DNA from: an uncultured Clostridia bacterium
GTDB lineage: Bacteria > Bacillota > Clostridia > Oscillospirales > Acutalibacteraceae
Assembly: GCA_944376655.1 (NCBI GenBank)
Contig: CALWDJ010000002.1
Location: forward strand, 30,664 to 94,663
Reading direction: 5' to 3'
Length of the DNA: 64,000 nt
Shown piece after piece: positions 44,473 through 50,877 of the stretch (its first letter is position 1; the number at the start of each line of letters is the position of its first letter). The position numbers and the translations under genes are program-made. The notes under the pieces are model-generated. The model made no database searches, was not told where the DNA came from, and saw nothing but the letters and a program-made list of their open reading frames with translations.

Positions 44473-45321
44473 TTATTCACCAGCCTTTATAATTTCATCG
44501 AAAAATAAACCTTCCCGACGATATTTTATACAAATTTCGTTTGCTAATGCGATTCCTTTAGTTCTATTATCTTCGCTAGTACTTTTTAAGGTTTTACGAT
44601 CTTTATCGCTGAGCGTTTTCGCTTCAATAATTTCAATTTGTTTACATGCCTTTTCAGTTAAAGCTACATATTGTTTGCCTAACTTAAGTGCAGATAAGCT
44701 GTTAATTAATGCAATATCGGTAATTTCACCGTTAAAGAATCTATCCAGTACTACAAACATTCTGTCATTGGCGATAAAACCTATGATCATATCACAGTCT
44801 TTTGACATTTCAGCAATTCGATTATAAATTGCTGTACCTTTTGCAGATTCTATTTTCCCACGGTTAAAGGCAACCAGTAATGCCCAATCAATACCAACTT
44901 CAATATCCAGTATTTTAAGCCCAGTTAAATCAACTTTAATGGTATATAACTTGGCATCAGGATAATTGCAGATAAGAGTCAATGGCTGGGTTTTATCTGT
45001 CCCCATATAAAAGCCTTTACCAAAGTCGCATCTATCTCGGCTTTTGGGTTCTATCGTTCCGTTAATGCCGGATTTTGAACCATGATAAAGGGTAATGGAG
45101 CCGTTACCAATGATATAGTGGTTACCTTCAAATTGAGCAAAGTCAATCTTATTATGATCACATAATCTTTTTATTGCTTTCAAAGCGATCTGAGAAGGCT
45201 CGCAGTGTCCTTTTTCCCAACGGTTAACCGTAGCAAAACTAACGCCCAGTTTTTCTGCGAGTTGAGATTGACTTATATTCAATTTTACACGAATAGATTT
45301 TATAATATCCGAATTTTTCAT
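44473..45321 (-). CDS. HTH-DUF3990 protein, ADP-ribosyltransferase-like candidate toxin
   Basis: 282 residues from the ATG at 45321, which has GAGGTG 5 bases upstream; the frame extends 4 codons further. Residues 1-57 are an Xre-type helix-turn-helix (KLNISQSQLAEKLGVSFATVNRWEKG). From about residue 75 it is DUF3990: ITLYHGSKSGI, CDFGKGFYMGTDKTQPL, WALLVAFNRGK, CDMIIGFIANDRMFVVLDRF and QYVALTEKACKQIEI. LYHGS and DFGKGFY match the NAD-binding motifs of this ADP-ribosyltransferase-like family. Here the DNA-binding domain is on the catalytic protein, so it may repress its own operon. It is the first gene of the operon that continues into gajAB. Confidence 0.8.
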   Translation of the reverse strand: MKNSDIIKSIRVKLNISQSQLAEKLGVSFATVNRWEKGHCEPSQIALKAIKRLCDHNKIDFAQFEGNHYIIGNGSITLYHGSKSGINGTIEPKSRDRCDFGKGFYMGTDKTQPLTLICNYPDAKLYTIKVDLTGLKILDIEVGIDWALLVAFNRGKIESAKGTAIYNRIAEMSKDCDMIIGFIANDRMFVVLDRFFNGEITDIALINSLSALKLGKQYVALTEKACKQIEIIEAKTLSDKDRKTLKSTSEDNRTKGIALANEICIKYRREGLFFDEIIKAGE

Positions 45322-45349
45322 AAAACACCTCATTTAACAATTATAACAT

Positions 45350-45390
45350 TTGTGTGCTTAAATTATAACATAGTTTATTTTGCAATTCAA
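45350..45390 (-). promoter_or_regulatory. promoter of the toxin-Gabija operon with repeat element
   Basis: On the minus strand TTGAAT (45385-45390) and TATAAT (45362-45367) are 17 bases apart, a near-ideal pair. Immediately downstream is TAAGCACACAA (45350-45360), which recurs at 45879-45889 and, inverted, at 45960-45970. A second GTTATAAT follows at about 45340-45347. The repeats overlap the start of transcription and could be an operator for the HTH protein. Confidence 0.65.
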
Positions 45391-45447
45391 TAAGAATTAA
45401 TAAATTTAATTTAGTTAAGCATTAAAAATATTGTCGATGATTTAAAT

Positions 45448-45493
45448 AAGAAATGCGGAGTTTGATTTGTAAAAATCAGGCTCCGCATTTCTT
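45448..45493. terminator. terminator-like hairpin between divergent units
   Basis: AAGAAATGCGGAG / CTCCGCATTTCTT is a perfect 13-bp stem with a 20-base loop; TTTT follows within two bases on the + strand. It lies between the leftward toxin-Gabija promoter and the structured region to its right, and could end an antisense or leftward transcript. Confidence 0.65.
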
Positions 45494-45504
45494 TTCATTT
45501 AGGT

Positions 45505-45990
45505 GAGAAAAAATTTTTGAAAAAATTTTTTTAAAACTATGCATATTTTTCCCGATTTTTGACGTTAGGTGAGGAAAGTAATTTCCGAGAACTTTTAAAA
45601 CTGAATATACATCACACAGGCACATTACCTGTAATCCGAGCCGTAAAGCGGGTGCGCCGGGATCTTCCGAAAGGAATGTAGCGATAAACACCTTCACTTT
45701 GTTATTTGTCGGCAGACAAAGAGGCGATGACGGTTACAGGGGATAATGATACTTCCGTAATTCGCGGTCGGTCCATAAAGAAGGAGCGAGGGTGAGACTC
45801 CCATGGAGCTGTTTGCATCAGCCACCTGTGTTGTTCCCGTTACATCCGGGGTGTTGAGGACAAATAGGATGTACTGCCTAAGCACACAATTGATTGTAAA
45901 ACTTGTGTGCCATTGATTAAAAGTAAAGCGAAACACCTGGTTCCGTCAATGTTGGTTGATTGTGTGCTTAGGTGGTAATACGAAAAAGGT
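45505..45990 (+). ncRNA. candidate large structured RNA upstream of the ParB-like gene
   Basis: About 480 bases without a credible coding frame on the + strand but rich in hairpins. GGAAA-GTAA-TTTCC (about 45573-45586) and TTCC-GAAA-GGAA (45665-45676) both carry GNRA-type tetraloops readable only on the + strand. TTTGTC-GGCA-GACAAA (about 45705-45720) is a perfect 6-bp hairpin. ACAGG/CCTGT, a GGG..CTCCC hairpin near 45790-45803 and a long-range 14-bp repeat (45877-45890 with 45959-45972) add to it. No intron splice landmarks or known riboswitch consensus were recognised. It may be a free RNA or a long regulatory leader. Confidence 0.5.
45877..45972 (+). repeat. 14-bp inverted repeat before the ParB-like gene
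   Basis: CCTAAGCACACAAT at 45877-45890 and ATTGTGTGCTTAGG at 45959-45972 are perfect inverse complements. A shorter copy TTGTGTGC at 45904-45910 can compete for the left arm. That allows two alternative pairings just upstream of the gene at 45995, as in attenuators. The core also occurs at the toxin-Gabija promoter. Confidence 0.75.
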
Positions 45991-45994
45991 GGTA

Positions 45995-46918
45995 ATGATG
46001 TTGGAATATGAACTGAAGATAAATCCGGAGTTCGAGGAGATTATTCCTCCTATCAGTCCGGATGAATTTACACAACTGGAGGATAACATTGTTGCCGAAG
46101 GTGAATTGCTGATGCCCATTATCATCTGGAAAGGCTTCATTATTGACGGACACAGCAGATATAAGATTTTACAAAAGCATCCGGAAATAGAATGTAAGAT
46201 TATTGAAAAGCATTTTGAGGACAAATATGAGGCGATCGCATGGATATGCAAAAATCAAATTGGAGGCCGAAACCTTTCTGAAAGATATATAAAATATCTC
46301 CGTGGAAAGCAATACGAAGCCGAGAAAAAGAGCTGTAAATTTCACGGAAACCAGTACACTTTAGCTAAAGAAAGTGGTCTGGGTTATTTTAACCCAGACC
46401 ACAATATACACGGAACACGTACAGCATTAGCAGAGAAAAACGGAGTTTCTGAAAGTATGATACGCTATTCGCAGGAATTCAGCCGAGGGCTTGACGCTGC
46501 GGAAGAAGTGCTTCCGGGAATCAGAAAAGAAGTGCTTAACGGCACGATAAATCCGACTGACCAGGCAATCAAAGGAATTGCCAGGCTGCCGATGGAAAAA
46601 AGAAAAGATGCAGCGGAAAGACTTCGTACTCTGACGGATAGGCGAAGTTTGCCCCGTAACAAAATAAAGGTGCAAAGCGTAGACCGCATTGCTCCGGATA
46701 CAGAAGCGGATTCGGTTTCCTGTGTAAATGAGGAGGACATTATCAACTCAATAGGAGCCGCAGTCGGCGATCTGATTGATCTTTGCAACAATTATTTTAC
46801 GCGGTTTCCTAAATTGCTTTCTGATGAGCGGTATCAGCGAAAAACAATGGAAGCTCTTAATGAGTTTCGGATATATATATCAAAAATAGAGAGGAAGAAC
46901 ACATATGACAGCAACTAA
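45995..46918 (+). CDS. ParB-like nuclease-domain protein of mobile-element type
   Basis: About 307 residues from ATG 45995 (or the adjacent ATG 45998) after AAGGTGG. The N-terminus ELKINPEFEEIIPPISPDEF then QLEDNIVAEGELLMPIIIW and GFIIDGHSRYKI is the ParB N-terminal domain as found in integrative elements and plasmids of Clostridia. GGRNLSERYIKYL and a central HTH-like part follow (RTALAEKNGVSESMIRYS). It probably binds element DNA and regulates element genes; a partition role would need a ParA, and none is present. It overlaps the next gene by 14 bases. Confidence 0.8.
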   Translation: MMLEYELKINPEFEEIIPPISPDEFTQLEDNIVAEGELLMPIIIWKGFIIDGHSRYKILQKHPEIECKIIEKHFEDKYEAIAWICKNQIGGRNLSERYIKYLRGKQYEAEKKSCKFHGNQYTLAKESGLGYFNPDHNIHGTRTALAEKNGVSESMIRYSQEFSRGLDAAEEVLPGIRKEVLNGTINPTDQAIKGIARLPMEKRKDAAERLRTLTDRRSLPRNKIKVQSVDRIAPDTEADSVSCVNEEDIINSIGAAVGDLIDLCNNYFTRFPKLLSDERYQRKTMEALNEFRIYISKIERKNTYDSN

Positions 46919-47453
46919 AAATTCAGTATATAAGCTTGAAACCATAGACAGCAGCAAAATTTTAACTGCTATTTCACAGTATCAGAGACAAACAGATTCA
47001 ACAAGAGCAAATGACATTGCTGCGCATTTCGATGAAAGAATAGCCAACGAGCCTAAAGTAAGCTTCCGCGACGGAAAATACTTTGTTTTTGACGGTCAGC
47101 ATACAATTCTTGCAAGAATTAAGCTTAACGGCGGCAAGCACCTTCCTGTTCTGTGCAAGGTCTATTACGATCTTTCAGCGGAAGACGAAGCGTTTCTTTT
47201 TGCGGCGCAGACGGGATTATCGAGCAAATTGACATCAGGTGAAAAACTTCGTGCAAAGGCTTTTTCAAATGACCGAACTGCCATTGATTTTATTGAGGCA
47301 AACAGCAAGGCAGGAATTGATGTGAGCTTGTCAAATAGTGTAGGGAAATACCGCCTGCGCTGTGTTTCAACCGCGTTTGACGAGTTTCAGAGGCTTGGAT
47401 ATAAAAAGTACATTAATGAGCGCTCAATTTATTTTAAACATAGCGAGGAATAA
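46905..47453 (+). CDS. DUF6551-like ParB-fold protein, probably truncated
   Basis: 182 residues. It shows ISQYQRQTDSTRANDIAAHFD, then FDGQHTILARIKLNGGKHLP and FLFAAQTGLSSKLTSGEKLR, matching DUF6551-type proteins that accompany the ParB-like gene in such elements. Relatives are longer as I recall them. Here the frame ends just after YKKYINERSIYFKHSEE, and a different frame continues with an unrelated HTH segment, so a deletion may have removed the C-terminus. It is coupled to the ParB-like gene by overlap. Confidence 0.65.
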   Translation: MTATKNSVYKLETIDSSKILTAISQYQRQTDSTRANDIAAHFDERIANEPKVSFRDGKYFVFDGQHTILARIKLNGGKHLPVLCKVYYDLSAEDEAFLFAAQTGLSSKLTSGEKLRAKAFSNDRTAIDFIEANSKAGIDVSLSNSVGKYRLRCVSTAFDEFQRLGYKKYINERSIYFKHSEE

Positions 47454-47640
47454 ACTCTCAGACATTCAATTAAGAAGATTTTTAAGCCACTATGTTGGCG
47501 GAAAAAAAGAAGAAGAAATTGCAAAAGATGAGGGTGTTTGTCAAAGCACAATTTCAAGGTCAATATCAGGCGCTGAAAATAAAATCAAGAAAATTATCAG
47601 AAAACTATGCATAAAAAACGATATTTTTGACGTTATATAG
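47416..47640 (+). CDS. sigma-70 region 4-like HTH protein, N-terminally truncated
   Basis: The frame overlaps the end of the DUF6551-like gene. The C-terminal 60 residues read as a helix-turn-helix of sigma region 4 type: SHYVGGKKEEEIAKDEGVCQ followed by STISRSISGAENKIKKII. The part before about 47440 belongs to DNA shared with the preceding gene and no ribosome site precedes the ATG at 47416. It looks like the distal end of a small sigma-factor-like gene fused by deletion to its neighbour. It may be inactive. Confidence 0.45.
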   Translation: MSAQFILNIARNKLSDIQLRRFLSHYVGGKKEEEIAKDEGVCQSTISRSISGAENKIKKIIRKLCIKNDIFDVI

Positions 47641-47666
47641 AGAACCGTTTGAGAGGAATGAAAGAA

Positions 47667-47864
47667 ATGATATTGACATTATGCCATAAATGCTTGAACA
47701 ATTTTCTGTCAAGACCTAAGACAAAAGTGCACAGAACAGATTATCTTCAAATAGAAAAAGAGCCATGCTGTTATTGTCAGGTTCGTCTCGGATTTGATTA
47801 TGAAATAGAAGATAACGTTTTGTCAAGTGTGCGAAATGTTGGCTTGCACAATGGAAAAATATAA
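47667..47864 (+). CDS. small cysteine-rich protein of mobile elements
   Basis: 65 residues from ATG 47667 (MILTLCHKCLNNFLS); upstream TTG and ATG codons are possible but crowd the AGAGG site. Four Cys in two pairs (CHKC near the start and CCYC in the middle), then VRLGFDYEIED, suggest a zinc-binding fold. Similar small proteins with CxxC...EPC.YC patterns sit beside ParB-like and integrase genes in Clostridia elements. Function unknown. The stop overlaps the next gene's possible ATG (TAATG). Confidence 0.6.
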   Translation: MILTLCHKCLNNFLSRPKTKVHRTDYLQIEKEPCCYCQVRLGFDYEIEDNVLSSVRNVGLHNGKI

Positions 47865-47878
47865 TGGAGTGTAATAGT

Positions 47879-48109
47879 ATGAATACGCCGAATAAAGAGT
47901 GTATGTTGAACGATGAAACAAATAAAATGGTTTACAATGTTGAGGATATACAAAAGCTGTTGTCACTTGGAAGGAACAGTACATACGCTTTACTTGATAA
48001 GGTATACAAAGAACAGAAGCCTTTTAAGGTGTTGAAATTCGGGAAATCGATTCGTGTGCCGAAAGTATCTTTTGATAATTGGTTGAACGGAAAGGATGAT
48101 AACATATGA
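47879..48109 (+). CDS. xis: excisionase-type helix-turn-helix protein
   Basis: 76 residues from ATG 47879, which has GGAG 9 bases upstream; ATG 47864 is in frame. The core MVYNVEDIQKLLSLGRNSTY then ALLDK and FKVLKFGKSIRVPKVSFDNWL is a MerR-like winged HTH of the excisionase/HTH_17 type. It overlaps the first recombinase gene by 4 bases, the usual xis-int arrangement, and should direct excision of the element. Compare the degraded C-terminus at 39740-39829, which ends in a similar FDKWL motif. Confidence 0.78.
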   Translation: MNTPNKECMLNDETNKMVYNVEDIQKLLSLGRNSTYALLDKVYKEQKPFKVLKFGKSIRVPKVSFDNWLNGKDDNI

Positions 48110-49332
48110 GGGCATATGACAATTACAAGCTTAAAGAAAGTGTTTCAAATCGCAAACCGAAAAAGCACAGTGTGGCATTTTTTGAGCGAGGTTCATGGTA
48201 TCATCGAACAAAATCCATTGATGGTAACGGCAAAATAAAATACGGCAAGAAAGGCGGTTTTGCATCACAAAAAGAGGCTGAAGAAAATTATTGGCGGTGT
48301 CTTGAGGAGTTTGAAAAAAGCTGCTTGTCGATGGCAGAAAGAAACAGCGGAAATATCACATTGGGTAATTATTTGAAAATTTGGTTTGAAAAGGACTTTT
48401 CACCTTTGATACGGAATACCACGAGAATGGTAATGGCTCATATGATATATGATATTATACTGAAAAATATTCAAAATGAAATTAAGCTTTCGCTTGTAAA
48501 CGTTGATTATCTTGATGCACTCCTGCTTCAGTGCTCCAAAAGTTCTCCGTCAGCCGGTAACAAATGCCGAGAGGTTCTCAGTATTGCCTTCAAGCACGCA
48601 CTCGTGGAAGGATATATAAAATCAAATCCTATGCCGGGCACCAGACCTTACAAGCGTAATAAACCTAAAATTACTATATATAATAAGGCAGAGGTTAAAC
48701 AATTCCTTTTATTTGCCAAAGAAAATTCATGGTATTTGGAGATATTGCTGGCGTTGTTTTGCGGACTGAGAAAAGGAGAGATTTTAGGCTTAAAATTCAA
48801 TGATTTCAACACCGAAGATGAAACAGTTACAATTAAGCGCCAGCTTGCCGCTAACCCTATAATACCTCCTGAAAGCGGAAGCAAAATCACTAAATATGAA
48901 TTGACGGAACGCCCGCCTAAAACTCCTAACAGTCTTCGCAAATTGAAAATTCCGAAGGTAATCATTGATGAATTAGTACGAAGAAAAGAAAGAATAGAAA
49001 ACAATAAGGCGAAATATAAGGATAAGTACAACGATTTCAATTATATAAGTTGTCAGGAAAACGGAAGCCCTCATAGTATGAGTGCTTTTAATACTGCTTT
49101 GAATAAGCTTTGTAAAAAGGCGTCCTTACCAGCAATTTCCGTTCACGGATTAAGGCATATGTATGCTACTATATTGATTGAAAACGGAGCAAGCTTATCG
49201 AAGATATCGGCCTTGCTGGGTCATAGTTCAATAAATACAACCTTTGAATACTACTGCGATATATCAGATGAAAGCGATAATATTAAAGCATTTTTGGATA
49301 ACACATTTATTCCGGAGGAGGAAGTTAATTGA
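48106..49332 (+). CDS. tyrosine recombinase (integrase 1)
   Basis: 408 residues. An N-terminal AP2-like arm-binding part (KHSVAFFERGSWYHRTKSID) and a core-binding domain (LGNYLKIWFEKDFSPLIRNT) precede the catalytic domain from about residue 200. Catalytic residues seen: Arg in LFCGLRKGEILGLKF, HGLRHMYA (HxxR), GHSSINTTFEYYC (His and the nucleophile Tyr). All five look intact. It overlaps both xis and the second recombinase gene (ATGA at its start). Together with uvrB-targeted junctions it is a candidate for the enzyme that moves the element. Confidence 0.88.
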   Translation: MRAYDNYKLKESVSNRKPKKHSVAFFERGSWYHRTKSIDGNGKIKYGKKGGFASQKEAEENYWRCLEEFEKSCLSMAERNSGNITLGNYLKIWFEKDFSPLIRNTTRMVMAHMIYDIILKNIQNEIKLSLVNVDYLDALLLQCSKSSPSAGNKCREVLSIAFKHALVEGYIKSNPMPGTRPYKRNKPKITIYNKAEVKQFLLFAKENSWYLEILLALFCGLRKGEILGLKFNDFNTEDETVTIKRQLAANPIIPPESGSKITKYELTERPPKTPNSLRKLKIPKVIIDELVRRKERIENNKAKYKDKYNDFNYISCQENGSPHSMSAFNTALNKLCKKASLPAISVHGLRHMYATILIENGASLSKISALLGHSSINTTFEYYCDISDESDNIKAFLDNTFIPEEEVN

Positions 49333-50618
49333 CAGAAGCAAAAAACATAATTGAACATAAGGTTTATAATATTATCAAAGTAAAGAAGAAATACGGATTT
49401 CGAGTTTTGCTGCGCTTTGATGATGGTACAGAAGAAATAAGACAGTTTTCCGGCTTTGCAACAAAGAAGGATGCAAACAGTGAACGGGAAAAAACAATTG
49501 CACAGCTAGTTACAAAGACATTTATTGTTCCAAAGAAGCAATCTGTATCAAACTTTTTAGCAGAATGGCTTGAAACAGATATAAAGGTTCGGACAACGGC
49601 AAATACCTATTACTCCTATAAAAATGCAATAAAGAATCATATTTTGCCCATCCTGGGCAAAATGTACATAACAGACCTGACGCGTGTACATATTAAAAAT
49701 ATGTATATTGCTATTGCAGAAAAATCTCATACTATGGCGCAAGTCGTCAAAAATATAATGAACATCTCTATGCAATATGCAGTTAACAAAGGCTTTGTTT
49801 TTGATAATCCAGCCAAAGGTGTTCCATTGCCGAAGAGTGTTGCTCAAGATCTTTATCATACAAGAACAATTAAGGAAAGCAACACATTAAACTTAGAGCA
49901 GATTGTTATTCTGATAAATGCAAGCCGAGGTACGGGAATTTATATGCAAGTGCTTTTTGCAGTGCTTATGGGCTTACGCAGAGGAGAAATAAACGGGCTG
50001 AAATACAGTGATGTTGACTTTGTTCGCCAAAAGCTTCACGTTTCAAGACAATTGGGAAGAGCAGCGAATTCAGAAGATACCGTGGTTGCGCCAAAAACAA
50101 GAACAAAGCAGGAAATCAAACTTAAAACAAAGTCAAGCAACAGAATACTTGATATACCTGATTTTGTTTTTGAGGAAATATTAAAATCCCGGGAGCAGTA
50201 CGAAAGAAATAGAAGCAGACGAAGCAATTTATTTCAGGACTTGGATTATATATGCTGTTCGAGCTATGGGCGGCCTCGCAGTATGCAATATCATTTTGAA
50301 TCTTTTAAGGAGATTTTGAAAAAAAGCGGTCTGCCGAATATCAGATGGCATGATTTGAGACACAGTTATGCAACGCTGCTTATGAAAAATGACTTTAATT
50401 TAAAGGCAATTTCCAAGATACTCGGTCACGCAAAAGAAATAGTGACAGCTGATATCTATGTAGATAATCAGGAAATCATTGCAGACGGAGTAAGTGAACT
50501 CAGCGAATATATGAATGAAGTAATACCGGAAAAATCCGTCGATTTCAATGAAAAGGAAAATGTATTTGATTACAGTTATATTGATGTGACTGCTGCGTTC
50601 GACAGTTTAACAACATAA
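49329..50618 (+). CDS. tyrosine recombinase (integrase 2)
   Basis: 429 residues starting at TTG 49329, with GGAGGAAG placed 5 bases upstream and a TTGA overlap with integrase 1. It has an arm-binding region (KKYGFRVLLRFDDGTEEIRQ), a core-binding region (VSNFLAEWLETDIKVRTTAN) and an intact catalytic set: MGLRRGEINGLKY, WHDLRHSYATLL, GHAKEIVTADIYVD. It is related to integrase 1 in plan but clearly divergent. Two overlapping recombinases may act together, or one may be a passenger. It is the last gene before the element-borne uvrB promoter. Confidence 0.88.
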   Translation: MTEAKNIIEHKVYNIIKVKKKYGFRVLLRFDDGTEEIRQFSGFATKKDANSEREKTIAQLVTKTFIVPKKQSVSNFLAEWLETDIKVRTTANTYYSYKNAIKNHILPILGKMYITDLTRVHIKNMYIAIAEKSHTMAQVVKNIMNISMQYAVNKGFVFDNPAKGVPLPKSVAQDLYHTRTIKESNTLNLEQIVILINASRGTGIYMQVLFAVLMGLRRGEINGLKYSDVDFVRQKLHVSRQLGRAANSEDTVVAPKTRTKQEIKLKTKSSNRILDIPDFVFEEILKSREQYERNRSRRSNLFQDLDYICCSSYGRPRSMQYHFESFKEILKKSGLPNIRWHDLRHSYATLLMKNDFNLKAISKILGHAKEIVTADIYVDNQEIIADGVSELSEYMNEVIPEKSVDFNEKENVFDYSYIDVTAAFDSLTT

Positions 50619-50628
50619 GTATATTAGC

Positions 50629-50654
50629 GGGGCAGCACAGAAAACGCTGCTCCC
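50629..50654. terminator. hairpin after the recombinase genes
   Basis: GGGGCAGC / GCTGCTCC makes an 8-bp stem (one G-T pair) 11 bases after the integrase 2 stop. No T run follows on the + strand, so termination may be weak. Confidence 0.45.
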
Positions 50655-50660
50655 GATATA

Positions 50661-50877
50661 TTTACAATTTAATTTTTTTATGCTAAAATAATTTAACGAA
50701 CATTATACTGTTTTATTGTGTATTACGGTGTTGGAATTTCCCATTAAAGCATAAATTTGTGACCAAAATTCGTGTAATACCATATAGGACAGATTTCAGA
50801 GCCGATTTTAAAGAAATAATTACACGAATTTTTTCTGTGTTATTGGCCTATATTGATCATATTAAGAGGATGAGAAT
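50661..50877 (+). promoter_or_regulatory. element-borne uvrB promoter and structured leader
   Basis: TTTACA (50661-50666) and TAAAAT (50684-50689) are 17 bases apart. Further on GTGACCAAAATTCGTGTAAT (50760-50779) is complementary over its last 14 bases to ATTACACGAATTTT at about 50820-50833, then TTGGCCTATA follows as GTGGCCTATA does in the left copy. The leader therefore keeps the same fold as the leader at 39231-39310 with different paired bases. The ATG at 50878 is preceded by GAGGATGAGAAT. Confidence 0.6.

Noticed and set aside
45476-45936. Short leftward coding frames at 45476-45697 and 45694-45936
   Set aside because: They have no ribosome sites, read as low-quality protein, and lie across the hairpin-rich region. 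Chance frames are more likely.
45505-45990. Group I or group II intron, or HEARO/OMEGA-type RNA
   Set aside because: No reverse transcriptase, homing nuclease, IscB/IsrB or TnpB gene is adjacent, and I could not find domain V, P7 or end motifs. It is left as an unclassified structured RNA.
45995-46918. Plasmid partition system
   Set aside because: No ParA and no replication gene is present; the protein matches the ParB-like regulators of integrative elements.
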